Assembly (NCBI RefSeq): GCF_029525575.1
Contig: NZ_JAPDIA010000003.1
Coordinates: 2,472,214 to 2,536,213, forward strand
Length of the DNA: 64,000 nucleotides
Source: Cohnella rhizosphaerae
Lineage (GTDB): Bacteria > Bacillota > Bacilli > Paenibacillales > Paenibacillaceae
Direction of reading: 5' to 3'
A model generated the notes under the pieces. That model was not told the origin of the DNA. It made no database searches and was given only the letters and a program-made list of their open reading frames with translations. Positions within the stretch are counted from its first letter, which is position 1, and every line of letters begins with the position of its first letter. Below, in pieces: positions 1 to 7,739 of the stretch. The translations under genes and the position numbers were made by a program.

Positions 1-1142
1 CGACGGGCGAGTGGCTGGCGCATTGCGGCGCCTGTCCGGTACCCGAGTTCGCCAACGCGTTCAACAGGGCGGGCATTCCTTTCCGCGTCGTGAACGGCTT
101 GCTCGGGCTGGCCGCCACGCCGGCCGGTTCCCTGACGAACGAGATTACCCATGAGCGGGAGGAAGCGATTCGCGCATGGCTGGAGATCCGGGCGTGGGCC
201 CAGGCGGCAGCGGTGCCGCGGACGCTCCGGCACAGCCGGTTCGGGTTTTTGGGCAATACGTACAGCGGGATGCTGGATATGTACAGCGACTTCACGATGA
301 TCCAGGCGCAGACCGGCATGCACGTCGAGGTGCTGGAAATGTGCGATCTGGACCGTCAGCTTCAATCGGTGACGGCGGACGAGGTTGCGCGCAAGCTGGC
401 GGAAGTGCGGGAAATGTTCGAGATCAGCGGCGATTCGCCCTCCGATCCGATCGCAAGACGGCCTACCGACGAACAGCTCGAATGGTCGTGCCGGGTGGCT
501 GCGGCGCAAGAGAAGCTGGTCCGGGAATACGATCTGGATGCGCTGGCCTACTACTATCACGGCGCGCCGGGCGGCGCGTACGAGAAGCTGCAGGGCGGGT
601 TCATCGTCGGGCATTCGCTGCTCACGGCCCGCGGCATTCCATGCTCGGGCGAAGGCGATCTGAAAACGGCCGTGGCGATGAAAATTTGCGACATTCTCGG
701 CACAGGCGGCAGTTTTTCGGAGATTGTGGTCACGGATTATGTGGACGGCACCATTCTGCTCGGTCACGACGGGCCGTTCCATATCGCGATTGCCGAAGGC
801 AAGCCGATTCTGCGCGGGATGGGGCTGTACCACGGCAAACAGGGCACCGGCGTCTCGGTCGAAGCCAAGGTCGCGCCAGGTCCGGTCACGACGCTGAACG
901 TGACGCAGACGGGAGACGGCAGGCTGAAGCTGATCAGCGGCGAAGGCGAATCGACCGACGGGCCGATCATGCGCATCGGCAACACGCAGACGCCGGTCCG
1001 TTTCCGCGAACATCCGGACGCGTACTTGACGAGATGGTTCGCCGAAGCGCCGACGCATCACTGCGCGCTGTCGGTCGGGCACAATGCCGCTTTGTTCGAA
1101 AAGGTGGGGCAGCTGCTGCAGGTCAGGCACGCGAGACTGTAA
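1..1142 (+). CDS. L-fucose/L-arabinose isomerase-like protein, 3' part
   Basis: Open from the left edge of the window (the frame is already open at base 3), so the N-terminus is missing and the first Met at base 90 is internal. The visible part resembles the arabinose/fucose isomerase-like superfamily, which interconverts aldoses and ketoses with Mn2+. The segment KLQGGFIVGHSLLTARGIPC, followed by GEGDLKTA, carries the acidic and His residues that usually bind metal. A later segment, GDGPFHIAIAEGKP with only one residue different (GHDGPFHIAIAEGKP), is also typical. The C-terminal beta-rich domain is complete and the stop is at 1140-1142, followed by a terminator shared with the convergent NADH oxidase gene. 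The sugar substrate cannot be told from sequence. Neighbours to the left are unseen. Confidence 0.75.
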   Translation, partial: TGEWLAHCGACPVPEFANAFNRAGIPFRVVNGLLGLAATPAGSLTNEITHEREEAIRAWLEIRAWAQAAAVPRTLRHSRFGFLGNTYSGMLDMYSDFTMIQAQTGMHVEVLEMCDLDRQLQSVTADEVARKLAEVREMFEISGDSPSDPIARRPTDEQLEWSCRVAAAQEKLVREYDLDALAYYYHGAPGGAYEKLQGGFIVGHSLLTARGIPCSGEGDLKTAVAMKICDILGTGGSFSEIVVTDYVDGTILLGHDGPFHIAIAEGKPILRGMGLYHGKQGTGVSVEAKVAPGPVTTLNVTQTGDGRLKLISGEGESTDGPIMRIGNTQTPVRFREHPDAYLTRWFAEAPTHHCALSVGHNAALFEKVGQLLQVRHARL

Positions 1143-1157
1143 TCGCGGCATGACATG

Positions 1158-1206
1158 AAAAAAGGCGATGCGTTTCTAGCCCGAGCGGGCTCCGCATCGC
1201 CTTTTT
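1158..1206. terminator. Bidirectional intrinsic terminator
   Basis: Stem AAAAAGGCGATGCG pairs with CGCATCGCCTTTTT around a loop of about 20 nt. The A-run on one side and T-run on the other allow termination in both directions, which suits the convergent isomerase and NADH oxidase genes. Confidence 0.85.
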
Positions 1207-1228
1207 CTGCCTGGTCGCCGTCTCTAGC

Positions 1229-2599
1229 TTAGGCGCCAGCTATCGTGCCGGCTTTCTCCGCTTCCAGCTCCGCCGCCGCCTGCAGGCCCGCCTGGTTCAG
1301 CAGGTTCCAGGGTTTGTTGTAATGCGGCTGGAAGAAGAAGTCGACGAATCCGAGCTCCTCAACGGTCATCCTGTTCTGGATGCATACCGACAGCGTATTG
1401 GCCGACTGCGTCAGATCCGCCTTCGACAGCACCTGCGCGCCGAGCAGGCGTCCGCCGTCCGCTTCGTAGACGAGCTTGACCAGCGCCCGTTCGTACGTCG
1501 GCATGAATTCCGGCCGGTAGTTGTCGCTGACCGTCGTCGTCCTTATCTTGAGCCCCGCATCGACGGCGGCCTGCTCGGTCATGCCGGTCGAAGCGATGTT
1601 GAGGTCGAACATCCGGATGCCCGACGTGCCCTGCGTGCCCATATACTTGACGCGCGGCTCCATGATGTTCATGGCGACCAGCGTCCCCATGCGGACGGCG
1701 TTGGTCGCCAGCGGGATGTAGGCGGCCTTCCCGGTCGGGTTGTAGCGAATCGCGCAGCTGTCGCCGGCGGCGTATACGTCGGGGCAGCTCGTGCGCATGA
1801 ATTCGTCGACGACGATCGCGCCGTTCGGCAGCATCATGACCTGGCCTTTGAGCAGGTCGGTATTCGGACGGAAGCCGATGCAGAGGATGACGAGGTCCGA
1901 ATCGTACGCGCCTTCCGTCGTGACGACGCGGGCGACTTTGCCTTCTAGCCCCTCAAGGGCCGTCACCGTCTGGCCGAGCGCGAGCCTGACGCCGCGTTCC
2001 TTCATATCGGCTTCGACGATGTCGGTGAACGCCTTGTCGAGGTACTTGAACATGACTCGCGGCGTATTGTCGATGAGCGTCACGCTTTTGCCCAGCTGAT
2101 GGAACGCCTCGACCAGCTCGACGCCGATATAGCCGGCGCCGACGACGGTGATCCGCTTGGCGGTCGCCGCCTTTTCAATGATGGTCTGGGCATGCGCGTA
2201 GTTTTTGCACAGGAGCACCCGGTCGAGATCCATGCCCGGCATCTGCGGGACGATCGGCCACGAGCCGGTCGTGACGACGAGCTTGTCGTAGCTGTCGACG
2301 AGCACCTCTTCGGTCTCCAAGTTGCGGACGGTTACGGTCTTGTATACCGTATCGACGGCGAGCACGTCGTGACGCATCCGCGTGTTCACGCCGAGCTCGG
2401 CGAGCGTGTCGGGGTGGGCGTAGAACAACTCTTCCGCATTTTGCACGACGCCGCCTACATGAAGCGCGATGCCGCACGACAGGAACGAGATGTTGTCGTT
2501 GCGCTCGTACACGGTGATTTCTGCGTCGGGATAACGTTTGGCCATTTGGATGGTGGCAGCTGTGCCGGCGTGTGTGCAGCCGATAACGACGATTTTCAT
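1229..2599 (-). CDS. FAD-dependent NADH oxidase / CoA-disulfide reductase family
   Basis: Flavoprotein of about 456 residues in the NADH oxidase, NADH peroxidase and CoA-disulfide reductase family. It starts with an FAD-binding beta-alpha-beta segment (MKIVVIGCTHAGTAA). The redox-active cysteine is Cys42 in SFLSCGIAL, the position of the cysteine-sulfenic acid residue in H2O-forming NADH oxidases. A second Rossmann motif (VVGAGYIGVELVEAF) binds NADH, and CPDVYAAGD is the second FAD motif. The ATG at 2599 is chosen over an in-frame ATG at 2677 because it follows an AGGAGG and begins exactly at the FAD motif. Likely role: NADH reoxidation or oxygen detoxification. Three CRP/FNR/Rex-like palindromes upstream suggest redox or oxygen control. 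CoA-disulfide reductase is the main alternative. Confidence 0.85.
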   Translation of the reverse strand: MKIVVIGCTHAGTAATIQMAKRYPDAEITVYERNDNISFLSCGIALHVGGVVQNAEELFYAHPDTLAELGVNTRMRHDVLAVDTVYKTVTVRNLETEEVLVDSYDKLVVTTGSWPIVPQMPGMDLDRVLLCKNYAHAQTIIEKAATAKRITVVGAGYIGVELVEAFHQLGKSVTLIDNTPRVMFKYLDKAFTDIVEADMKERGVRLALGQTVTALEGLEGKVARVVTTEGAYDSDLVILCIGFRPNTDLLKGQVMMLPNGAIVVDEFMRTSCPDVYAAGDSCAIRYNPTGKAAYIPLATNAVRMGTLVAMNIMEPRVKYMGTQGTSGIRMFDLNIASTGMTEQAAVDAGLKIRTTTVSDNYRPEFMPTYERALVKLVYEADGGRLLGAQVLSKADLTQSANTLSVCIQNRMTVEELGFVDFFFQPHYNKPWNLLNQAGLQAAAELEAEKAGTIAGA

Positions 2600-2624
2600 A
2601 AGGAAGTCCTCCTTGCGTTCAATT

Positions 2625-2644
2625 ATTGTGATAAAATTCACATA
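2625..2644. promoter_or_regulatory. CRP/FNR/Rex-like operator, proximal copy
   Basis: TTGTGA-TAAAAT-TCACAT (2626-2643) matches the TGTGA-N6-TCACA pattern of CRP/FNR-type regulators and resembles the Rex box. It lies about 27-46 bp upstream of the NADH oxidase start, overlapping the transcript start or leader, a position suited to repression. Confidence 0.6.
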
Positions 2645-2747
2645 GTTGGCGAAAAGGTGAGCGAGCATCCGTGGCATCGTAGCAATCGTAGCCTAAGAGT
2701 TACCCGATTCCCGCTCAAGATTCTGACTGAATAATCTCGCTCCACAT

Positions 2748-2767
2748 ATTGTGATTTAAATCACAAT
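2748..2767. promoter_or_regulatory. CRP/FNR/Rex-like operator, perfect palindrome
   Basis: ATTGTGATTTAAATCACAAT is a perfect 20-bp palindrome with the TGTGA-N6-TCACA core. Its centre lies about 29 bp upstream of an AT-rich, possible -10 element (around 2726-2734, minus strand), the geometry of a class II activator site. Whether the regulator is FNR, CRP-like or Rex cannot be decided from sequence. Confidence 0.65.
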
Positions 2768-2817
2768 GTCTTGATGAATCCAATATACGCCACTCCGCAG
2801 AGGAATGCAATAGATAA

Positions 2818-2833
2818 AGTGAAAATAATCACA
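2818..2833. promoter_or_regulatory. CRP/FNR-like operator, distal weaker copy
   Basis: AGTGA-AAATAA-TCACA differs by one base from TGTGA-N6-TCACA and lies about 60 bp beyond the perfect palindrome, just before the 51-bp repeat array. Confidence 0.4.
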
Positions 2834-2898
2834 AACTACTTTTTGAAGCCCACGCTGAATTTCGATAGCTTGAATAGGGCTCGATAAAGCGCAAAACT

Positions 2899-3348
2899 TA
2901 TGGTACTTCCCCTCGAAAGCACATGTGAGTCGAAGCGCCGAATGATCGCCTAAGTACTTTCCCTCGAAAGCACATAGACGTCGAAGCGCCGTATGATCGC
3001 CTAAGTACTTTCCCTCGAAAGCACATGGACGTCGGAGCGCCGAATGATCGCCTAAGTACTTTCCCTCGAAAGCACATGTGAGTCGGAGCGCCGTATGATC
3101 GCCTAAGTGCTTTCCCTCGAAAGCACATGGACGTCGAAGCGCCGTATGATCGCCTAAGTACTTTCCCTCAAAAGCACATGGACGTCGAAGCGCCGAATGA
3201 TCGCCTAAGTACTTTCCCTCGAAAGCACATGGATGTCGAAGCGCCGAATGATCGCCTAAGTGCTTTCCCTCGAAAGCACATGGACGTCGGAGCGCCGTAT
3301 GATCGCCTAAGTACTTTCCCTCGAAAGCACATGTGAATCGGAGCGCCG
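2899..3348. repeat. Array 1: 51-bp tandem repeat, 9 copies
   Basis: The core TCGAAAGCACAT starts at 2913, 2964, 3015, 3066, 3117, 3168 (as TCAAAAGC), 3219, 3270 and 3321, so the period is exactly 51 bp. Units differ at a few fixed positions (GGACGTC or GTGAGTC, GTATGATC or GAATGATC). Each unit contains GTRCTTTC-CCTC-GAAAGCAC, a short hairpin. Because 51 is a multiple of three, the array is stop-free in several frames and yields spurious 17-residue repeat peptides. The whole unit is conserved, so there are no spacers as in CRISPR. No nuclease-fold gene abuts this array. Confidence 0.95.
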
Positions 3349-3648
3349 CAAGAGCCTCTCTAGTGTTTTCCGAGGAACGATTGTTGCCGGCAGCCATCGC
3401 GCAAAAATGCATCATTCATAGGGGGGAGTTGTGCGAATAGGCTTTTCACGAGCGTGTATCATGCAGATTGCGCGAGAGATGTGCCAAAACGGGTTTGGTG
3501 GCTGGCTATCGTGTATTTTTGCGCCCTAGCGCCCTAGTGGTAAGGGAGGGAGATTTGGTGTCGAACGGCAGATGTGCAGAGCGCACAACCTGTCGCCGTT
3601 TGCGCGACCATCTCCATTCGCACGACCGGCCTACGCCGCGCAAACACA
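3349..3648. other. Intergenic stretch between two repeat arrays
   Basis: About 300 bases with no gene I can support. Open frames here have no convincing ribosome binding site and no recognisable family. A direct repeat GCGCCCTA occurs twice near 3520-3537. Confidence 0.5.
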
Positions 3649-3650
3649 CA

Positions 3651-3985
3651 AGAACCGCACAAAAAAATATGCGGTTCCGCCCGCGGCGCGGCGAACAGCC
3701 CCGCGAGCCAGCCCGCAAACACAAGAACCGCACAAAAAAATATGCGGTTCCGCCCGCGGCGCGGCGAACAGCCCCGCGAGCCAGCCCGCAAACGCAAGAA
3801 CCGCACAAAAAATGTGCGGTTCCGCCCGCGGCGCGGCGAACAGCCCCGCGAGCCAGCCCGCCAACGCAAGAACCGCACAAAAAATGTGCGGTTCCCCCCG
3901 CGGCGCCCGAGCCACGGCCCGCGCACCGCATTGGCCCCACAAGCCACCGCGCAAACGCAAGAACCGCACAAGGTCTGTGCGGTCC
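3651..3985. repeat. Tandem hairpin array, 72-73 bp period, 5 hairpins
   Basis: AGAACCGCAC begins at 3651, 3724, 3797, 3869 and 3960. Each copy is followed by an A-run and then TGCGGTTC (TGCGGTCC in the fifth), forming an 8-10 bp stem. Copies three and four have a longer stem, GAACCGCACA with TGTGCGGTTC, while copies one and two read TATGCGGTTC. The units between hairpins are GC-rich and nearly identical (GCGGCGCGGCGAACAG), except the last, which has diverged and is 91 bp away. The array lies just past the 3' end of the minus-strand Pro-rich gene. Confidence 0.9.
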
Positions 3986-4017
3986 CCGCTTCCACTTGCT
4001 ATTGGGTTCGCCGCGCC

Positions 4018-4230
4018 TTACTTCGGCTGCTCCGGCGGCGCTTCCGGCGGGATCGCATCCGGCTTGACGTCGGGCGGCACGGCGTCCGGTTTGATCTCGG
4101 GCGTCGGATTCTGGACGATCTCCGGATTCGGCACGACCGGCGAGATCTCGGGCGAGGTCGGCGGCGTGATCTCCGGCGTACCGGGATCGAACTGGGGCAG
4201 CTCGGCGGCATAGTCTTTATATTCGGACAT
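4018..4230 (-). CDS. Small proline-rich acidic protein, unknown function
   Basis: Seventy residues, beginning MSEYKDYAAELPQFDPGTPE and then made of short Pro-Glu/Asp-Ile/Val segments (PEITPP, PEISPV, PEIVQN, PEIKPD, PDVKPD). There is no signal peptide and no membrane segment, so it should be an extended, disordered, acidic cytoplasmic peptide. The ATG at 4230 follows AAAGGAG with 9-nt spacing, whereas the upstream in-frame ATG has no such site. I do not recognise a family. It lies between the hairpin array and the divergent comFB-like gene. Confidence 0.6.
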   Translation of the reverse strand: MSEYKDYAAELPQFDPGTPEITPPTSPEISPVVPNPEIVQNPTPEIKPDAVPPDVKPDAIPPEAPPEQPK

Positions 4231-4395
4231 CGGGCAGCACTCCTTTTTTTGTCGCTTGGTCTCCATTACCCAATCCGAGGGAGGCCTTAACGGGTATGCC
4301 GGCCCGCAACATTTGGCACTTAGGTCTAATGACGGCAGGCTTGGCGCTGTGATATGCTGATTGAAATAATACGGCAACAGGGAGTTTTATACGCG

Positions 4396-4692
4396 ATGGA
4401 ATTTGCGAGAGCATCATCTGTATTCAATGCGATGGAACCGATCGTCGTGAGCTTCTTCGAAGAGCATATATTGCCCAACTATTCGTTAAAGTGCGGCTGC
4501 GACAAGTGTGCGACGGACATCATCGTGCTCACCTTGAACCATCTCAAGCCGCAATATACGTCCACGCAGGCCGGTCAAGCGTACATCAAGGCGCTCTATA
4601 TGAATCCCCAGATGCAGTCGGACATTTTGCAGGAGCTCACGCGTTCCCTGCAGATCGTGGAGTCCAAGCCGCAGCACCAGCTCGCCGAATAG
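4396..4692 (+). CDS. comFB: ComFB family protein
   Basis: Ninety-eight residues, the same length as Bacillus subtilis ComFB. The signature is CGCDKC followed by ATDIIVLTLNHLKPQY, a cysteine cluster (C-x-C-x-x-C) that probably binds zinc, then the conserved DI..L.LN.L.P.Y segment. Start at ATG 4396 after CAGGGAG; an upstream in-frame ATG at 4354 lacks a site. In B. subtilis the gene lies in the comF competence operon; here comFA and comFC are absent and the gene stands alone with its own terminator. ComFB-domain proteins have more recently been reported as cyclic-dinucleotide receptors, so a signalling role is possible. Confidence 0.8.
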   Translation: MEFARASSVFNAMEPIVVSFFEEHILPNYSLKCGCDKCATDIIVLTLNHLKPQYTSTQAGQAYIKALYMNPQMQSDILQELTRSLQIVESKPQHQLAE

Positions 4693-4709
4693 CCCCGATT
4701 CGCCTCGAA

Positions 4710-4733
4710 AGCCCGCTTACCGCGGGTCTTTTT
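4710..4733 (+). terminator. Intrinsic terminator after comFB
   Basis: CCCGC-TTACC-GCGGG followed by TCTTTTT, 18 bases past the comFB stop. Confidence 0.75.
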
Positions 4734-4878
4734 CGTACAGCCCGCCCTTTACGAATCCCGACGTTCCCGCGTTCATGCTCCGGTTTGCCGCAATCGGGGT
4801 AAATACTTAGAGGATTGGGGCTACTGGCCTCAGCCATAATAAGGAGACGATCCGAACAGAAGCGAGGGGACGAGCGAT

Positions 4879-5685
4879 ATGGCGCTTACCGACGAGCAGC
4901 GCATCACGCTTCACGGGTTCAACAACCTGACGAAGACGCTGAGCTTTAATATGTACGACATCTGCTACACGAAGACGAAGGAAGAGCGGGAGGCGTATAT
5001 CGCCTACATCGACGAGCAGTACAACTCCGACCGGCTGACCAAGATTCTGAACGCGGTGGCGGAGATCATCGGCGCGCATGTCCTGAACACGGCGAAGCAG
5101 GATTATGTGCCGCAGGGCGCGAGCGTGACGCTGCTCGTGTCGGAGGGGCCGATCGTGGAGGTGCCGACGGAATCGTACGAGGAGTCGCCCGGCCCGATGC
5201 CGGCCAATGTCACGTTGCAGCTCGACAAGAGCCACATTACCGTGCACACCTACCCGGAATATCATCCGAGCGAGGGTCTCAGCACGTTCCGCGCGGACAT
5301 CGACGTCTCGACTTGCGGCGAGATCTCGCCGCTCAAGGCGCTTAACTATCTCATTCACTCGTTCGACACCGATATTATGACGATCGACTACCGTGTGCGC
5401 GGATTCACGCGGGACATCAACGGTCAGAAGCTGTTTATCGACCACGACATCAATTCCATTCAGAATTACATTCCGGACGCCGTCATTGATGCGTATGATA
5501 TGATAGATGTCAATGTATACCAGGAGCATATCTTCCATACGAAGTGCAAGCTGCGCGAGTTCGACCTCAACAACTACCTGTTCGGTTACACCAAGGACAA
5601 GCTGAGCGAGGCCGAGCAGACGGAGATCGCGGAGCGGCTGAAGATCGAGATGGACGAGATTTTCTACGGTAAAAACATTCGTTAG
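4879..5685 (+). CDS. speD: S-adenosylmethionine decarboxylase proenzyme
   Basis: 268 residues, the size of the Escherichia coli-type enzyme. It decarboxylates S-adenosylmethionine to supply aminopropyl groups for spermidine synthesis. The proenzyme self-cleaves to form a pyruvoyl group: the cleavage pair is Lys117-Ser118 in [28 protein letters not shown] and [10 protein letters not shown] are also typical. Start ATG 4879 after GAGGGG at about 10 nt. The gene is followed after only 26 bp by the GTPase gene, so they may be co-transcribed. No other polyamine gene is in the window. Confidence 0.92.
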   Translation: MALTDEQRITLHGFNNLTKTLSFNMYDICYTKTKEEREAYIAYIDEQYNSDRLTKILNAVAEIIGAHVLNTAKQDYVPQGASVTLLVSEGPIVEVPTESYEESPGPMPANVTLQLDKSHITVHTYPEYHPSEGLSTFRADIDVSTCGEISPLKALNYLIHSFDTDIMTIDYRVRGFTRDINGQKLFIDHDINSIQNYIPDAVIDAYDMIDVNVYQEHIFHTKCKLREFDLNNYLFGYTKDKLSEAEQTEIAERLKIEMDEIFYGKNIR

Positions 5686-5711
5686 ACGTTGCGCGAAGAG
5701 GGGGAGCTGCG

Positions 5712-6755
5712 GTGGGACTTAGAGAAGATGCGGCGAGGTTGAGGCAAGATATCGAAGACGAGCAGAACGCCAAGCTCCGGATCGCCCTGTTCGGGCAGCC
5801 CGGATCGGGCAAGTCTTCGCTCATCAATCAGATCGTCGGGCAGCCGGTCGCGCGCACGGGCGTGACGACCGACACGACGGTGGAGGCGCAGATCATCGCC
5901 CACGAAGAGCTGCTGCTCGTCGACCTGCCGGGATACGGAACGTCCCGGTTTCCGCCGAACGCGTGGATGGACCGGTTTCGGCCGGAGGAGCTGGACTTGT
6001 TCCTGTGCGTATTCGCGGGCAAGTTTCATGAGGCGGACACCGCCTTCTTCAAGGAGCTGCGGGAAAAAGGGCGGATCTGCCTGTTCGTTCGCAACAAGCT
6101 CGACGACCTGTGGGAGGACGGGCGCACGACAGACGAGCTGAAGGCGGAGATCGCAGCCGACGTCGCGCGCCAGGTCGGGGCGCCCGAACAGGTTTACTTC
6201 GTCAGCTGCCGGACCCGCGAGGGCTTGAGCGAGCTGGTGGACGGGATCAAGGCGGCGCTCGAGCCGGCGCTGCAGGAGAAGTACGCGCGTTCGGCCAAGG
6301 CGTTCAGTCTTGCGCACCTGGAGGCGAAGAAGGATGCGTGCGAGAAGTCCGTATACAAGTACGCCGGGCTCGCCGCCGCCAACGGCCTCAATCCGGTGCC
6401 CGGCGTGAACGTTGGGGTCGACATGTCCATCATGTACAAGATGTTCGCCGAGATCCGGGCCTCTTACGGGCTGACCGACGAGAAGGTGAACAAGCTGATC
6501 CCGTCGCTGCTGCCGCTCGGCAAGCGCGTGCTAGACTATGGAACCAAGGAGGGCATCATGCTCCTCCTCAAGAAGTTCGCGGGCAAAAGCGCGTCGACGG
6601 CCGTCGGGCGCTTCGTGCCGATCGTCGGCCAGGCGATCGCGGCCGCAGCCGGCTTCGGCATGACGGTCGCCGCCGGCAAGTCGTACTTGAACGACTGCCA
6701 CGAGCTGGCGGAGCGGATTCTGGAGCGGGAGCTCGGAATCGAGCGCCAGCCGTGA
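5712..6755 (+). CDS. IRG-like GTPase (immunity-related GTPase fold)
   Basis: 347 residues with a GTPase domain followed by a helical, glycine-rich C-terminus. The P-loop is GQPGSGKSS (28-36), switch I is near VTTDTT (51-56), G3 is DLPGYGT (71-77) and G4 is NKLD (128-131). The run DLPGYGTSRFPPNAW and the FVRNKLDD segment resemble animal interferon-inducible IRG GTPases more than Era or dynamin. The C-terminus (about 250-340) has hydrophobic, small-residue-rich helices that could touch membranes. GTG start at 5712 after GAGGGGGAG. Overlaps the next GTPase gene by four bases (GTGA), which implies translational coupling. Function unknown; a membrane-associated GTPase is an inference. Confidence 0.75.
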   Translation: MGLREDAARLRQDIEDEQNAKLRIALFGQPGSGKSSLINQIVGQPVARTGVTTDTTVEAQIIAHEELLLVDLPGYGTSRFPPNAWMDRFRPEELDLFLCVFAGKFHEADTAFFKELREKGRICLFVRNKLDDLWEDGRTTDELKAEIAADVARQVGAPEQVYFVSCRTREGLSELVDGIKAALEPALQEKYARSAKAFSLAHLEAKKDACEKSVYKYAGLAAANGLNPVPGVNVGVDMSIMYKMFAEIRASYGLTDEKVNKLIPSLLPLGKRVLDYGTKEGIMLLLKKFAGKSASTAVGRFVPIVGQAIAAAAGFGMTVAAGKSYLNDCHELAERILERELGIERQP

Positions 6756-7420
6756 GCGCGAAGACGAGGCGCGCGGTCGGCGACACAGGCACGGGCGCAC
6801 CCGCGAATGCGAAGGCAAGAAGCGCAAGGAGCGGTACAGGCGCCGGCGCGGAGCCGACGGTGCTGGAGCGCAATCTGAGGCGGCTCGCCGCGGAGCTCGC
6901 GGTGATCCCGCGAACGCGCAAGATCGCCATTCTCGGGCAGCCGGGGGCGGGCAAGTCGGCGCTTCTCGATCTATTGACGGACCGCGGCTGCGTGCCGAGG
7001 CCCGTCGTCGGCCAGCGGACGGACGCGACCTCCTGGGCGCACGACCCGAATGCCGCGTTGATCCATAGGTGCGGAGAAGCCGTGTTCGTCGATTCGCCCG
7101 GCCACGGCACCGCGGCGCATCCGGCGGAGGCGTTTTTTCGTCTTTTTCCATACCGCTCGTTCGACCGTCTCCTGCTCGTGTTCAAGGATAAGCTGCATGC
7201 CGCGGACGACAGGCTGCTGGCCGGCATCGCCAAGGCGGGACTTGCGGAGCGGACGATGCTCGTCCGCAGCTTCGCCGACGGGCTGCTGCCCGAGGAGCGG
7301 GAGCCGCTGCGGCGCGAGCTGGCCGGCAAGTTCGCCGGGGCGTTCGCGTGGTACAGCGCCAGAGACCGCAGCGGCTTGGCCGAGATCGAGCGGTTCGCGT
7401 TCGGACCGCCGGGGTTCTGA
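6752..7420 (+). CDS. Second, reduced IRG-like GTPase, coupled to the first
   Basis: 222 residues starting at a GTG inside the stop of the preceding gene. The first 35 residues are basic, Ala/Gly-rich and probably disordered. The P-loop is GQPGAGKSA (62-70) and G3 is DSPGHGT (114-120), aligning with DLPGYGT of its partner. The G4 position, NKLD in the partner, reads RSFAD here, so guanine specificity is doubtful. The helical C-terminal domain of the partner is missing. This looks like a regulatory or heterodimer subunit of a GTPase pair. Function unknown. Confidence 0.65.
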   Translation: MSAKTRRAVGDTGTGAPANAKARSARSGTGAGAEPTVLERNLRRLAAELAVIPRTRKIAILGQPGAGKSALLDLLTDRGCVPRPVVGQRTDATSWAHDPNAALIHRCGEAVFVDSPGHGTAAHPAEAFFRLFPYRSFDRLLLVFKDKLHAADDRLLAGIAKAGLAERTMLVRSFADGLLPEEREPLRRELAGKFAGAFAWYSARDRSGLAEIERFAFGPPGF

Positions 7421-7580
7421 GATTCGTTTCGTTTCCATTCGGGTATGATTATGGCAAATCGTCCGCCGCACGGCGGGCGCGCGTCTCATGCCGAGGAGGA
7501 CCGGGATGGAGAGGAATCAGGCGCTGCGGCATCCTGCATTCGTTTTTGAGGGCACGGGATCGCGTTTTATACAAGGTTTG

Positions 7581-7604
7581 GCCGGGCGCTTTCGCCCGGC
7601 TTTT
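7581..7604 (+). terminator. Intrinsic terminator after the GTPase pair
   Basis: GCCGGGC-GCTTTC-GCCCGGC followed by TTTT, about 160 bases past the second GTPase. The 315-base gap to pncB otherwise shows no gene I can support. Confidence 0.75.
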
Positions 7605-7739
7605 CGCGTTGCGACGCGTGGCTGACATTTCCGCGTTTGCCAAGGGAATGAACGCCCGGGCGGGCACGCATAATACAGGAAGATCGGATCGGCGGGAGCG
7701 GGATCGCCGATCCGACCTTGCCCCGGAGGAGGACGGACG

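Noticed and set aside
2899..3348. CRISPR array
   Set aside because: The entire 51-bp unit is conserved. There are no unique spacers and no cas genes. The same holds for arrays 2 and 3.
2756..3415. Long minus-strand open frame (219 codons) encoding CAFEGKYLGDH-type 17-residue repeats
   Set aside because: It is the 51-bp array read through: 51 is a multiple of three, so the array is open in several frames on both strands. No ribosome binding site and no family.
3468..4290. Overlapping open frames on both strands across the hairpin array
   Set aside because: They are GC-rich read-throughs of the 72-73 bp repeats with no start site or family.
6110..6751. Long N-terminal extension of the second GTPase
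   Set aside because: It is an Arg/Gly-rich out-of-frame reading of the first GTPase gene. The GTG at 6752 in the GTGA overlap is the likely start.
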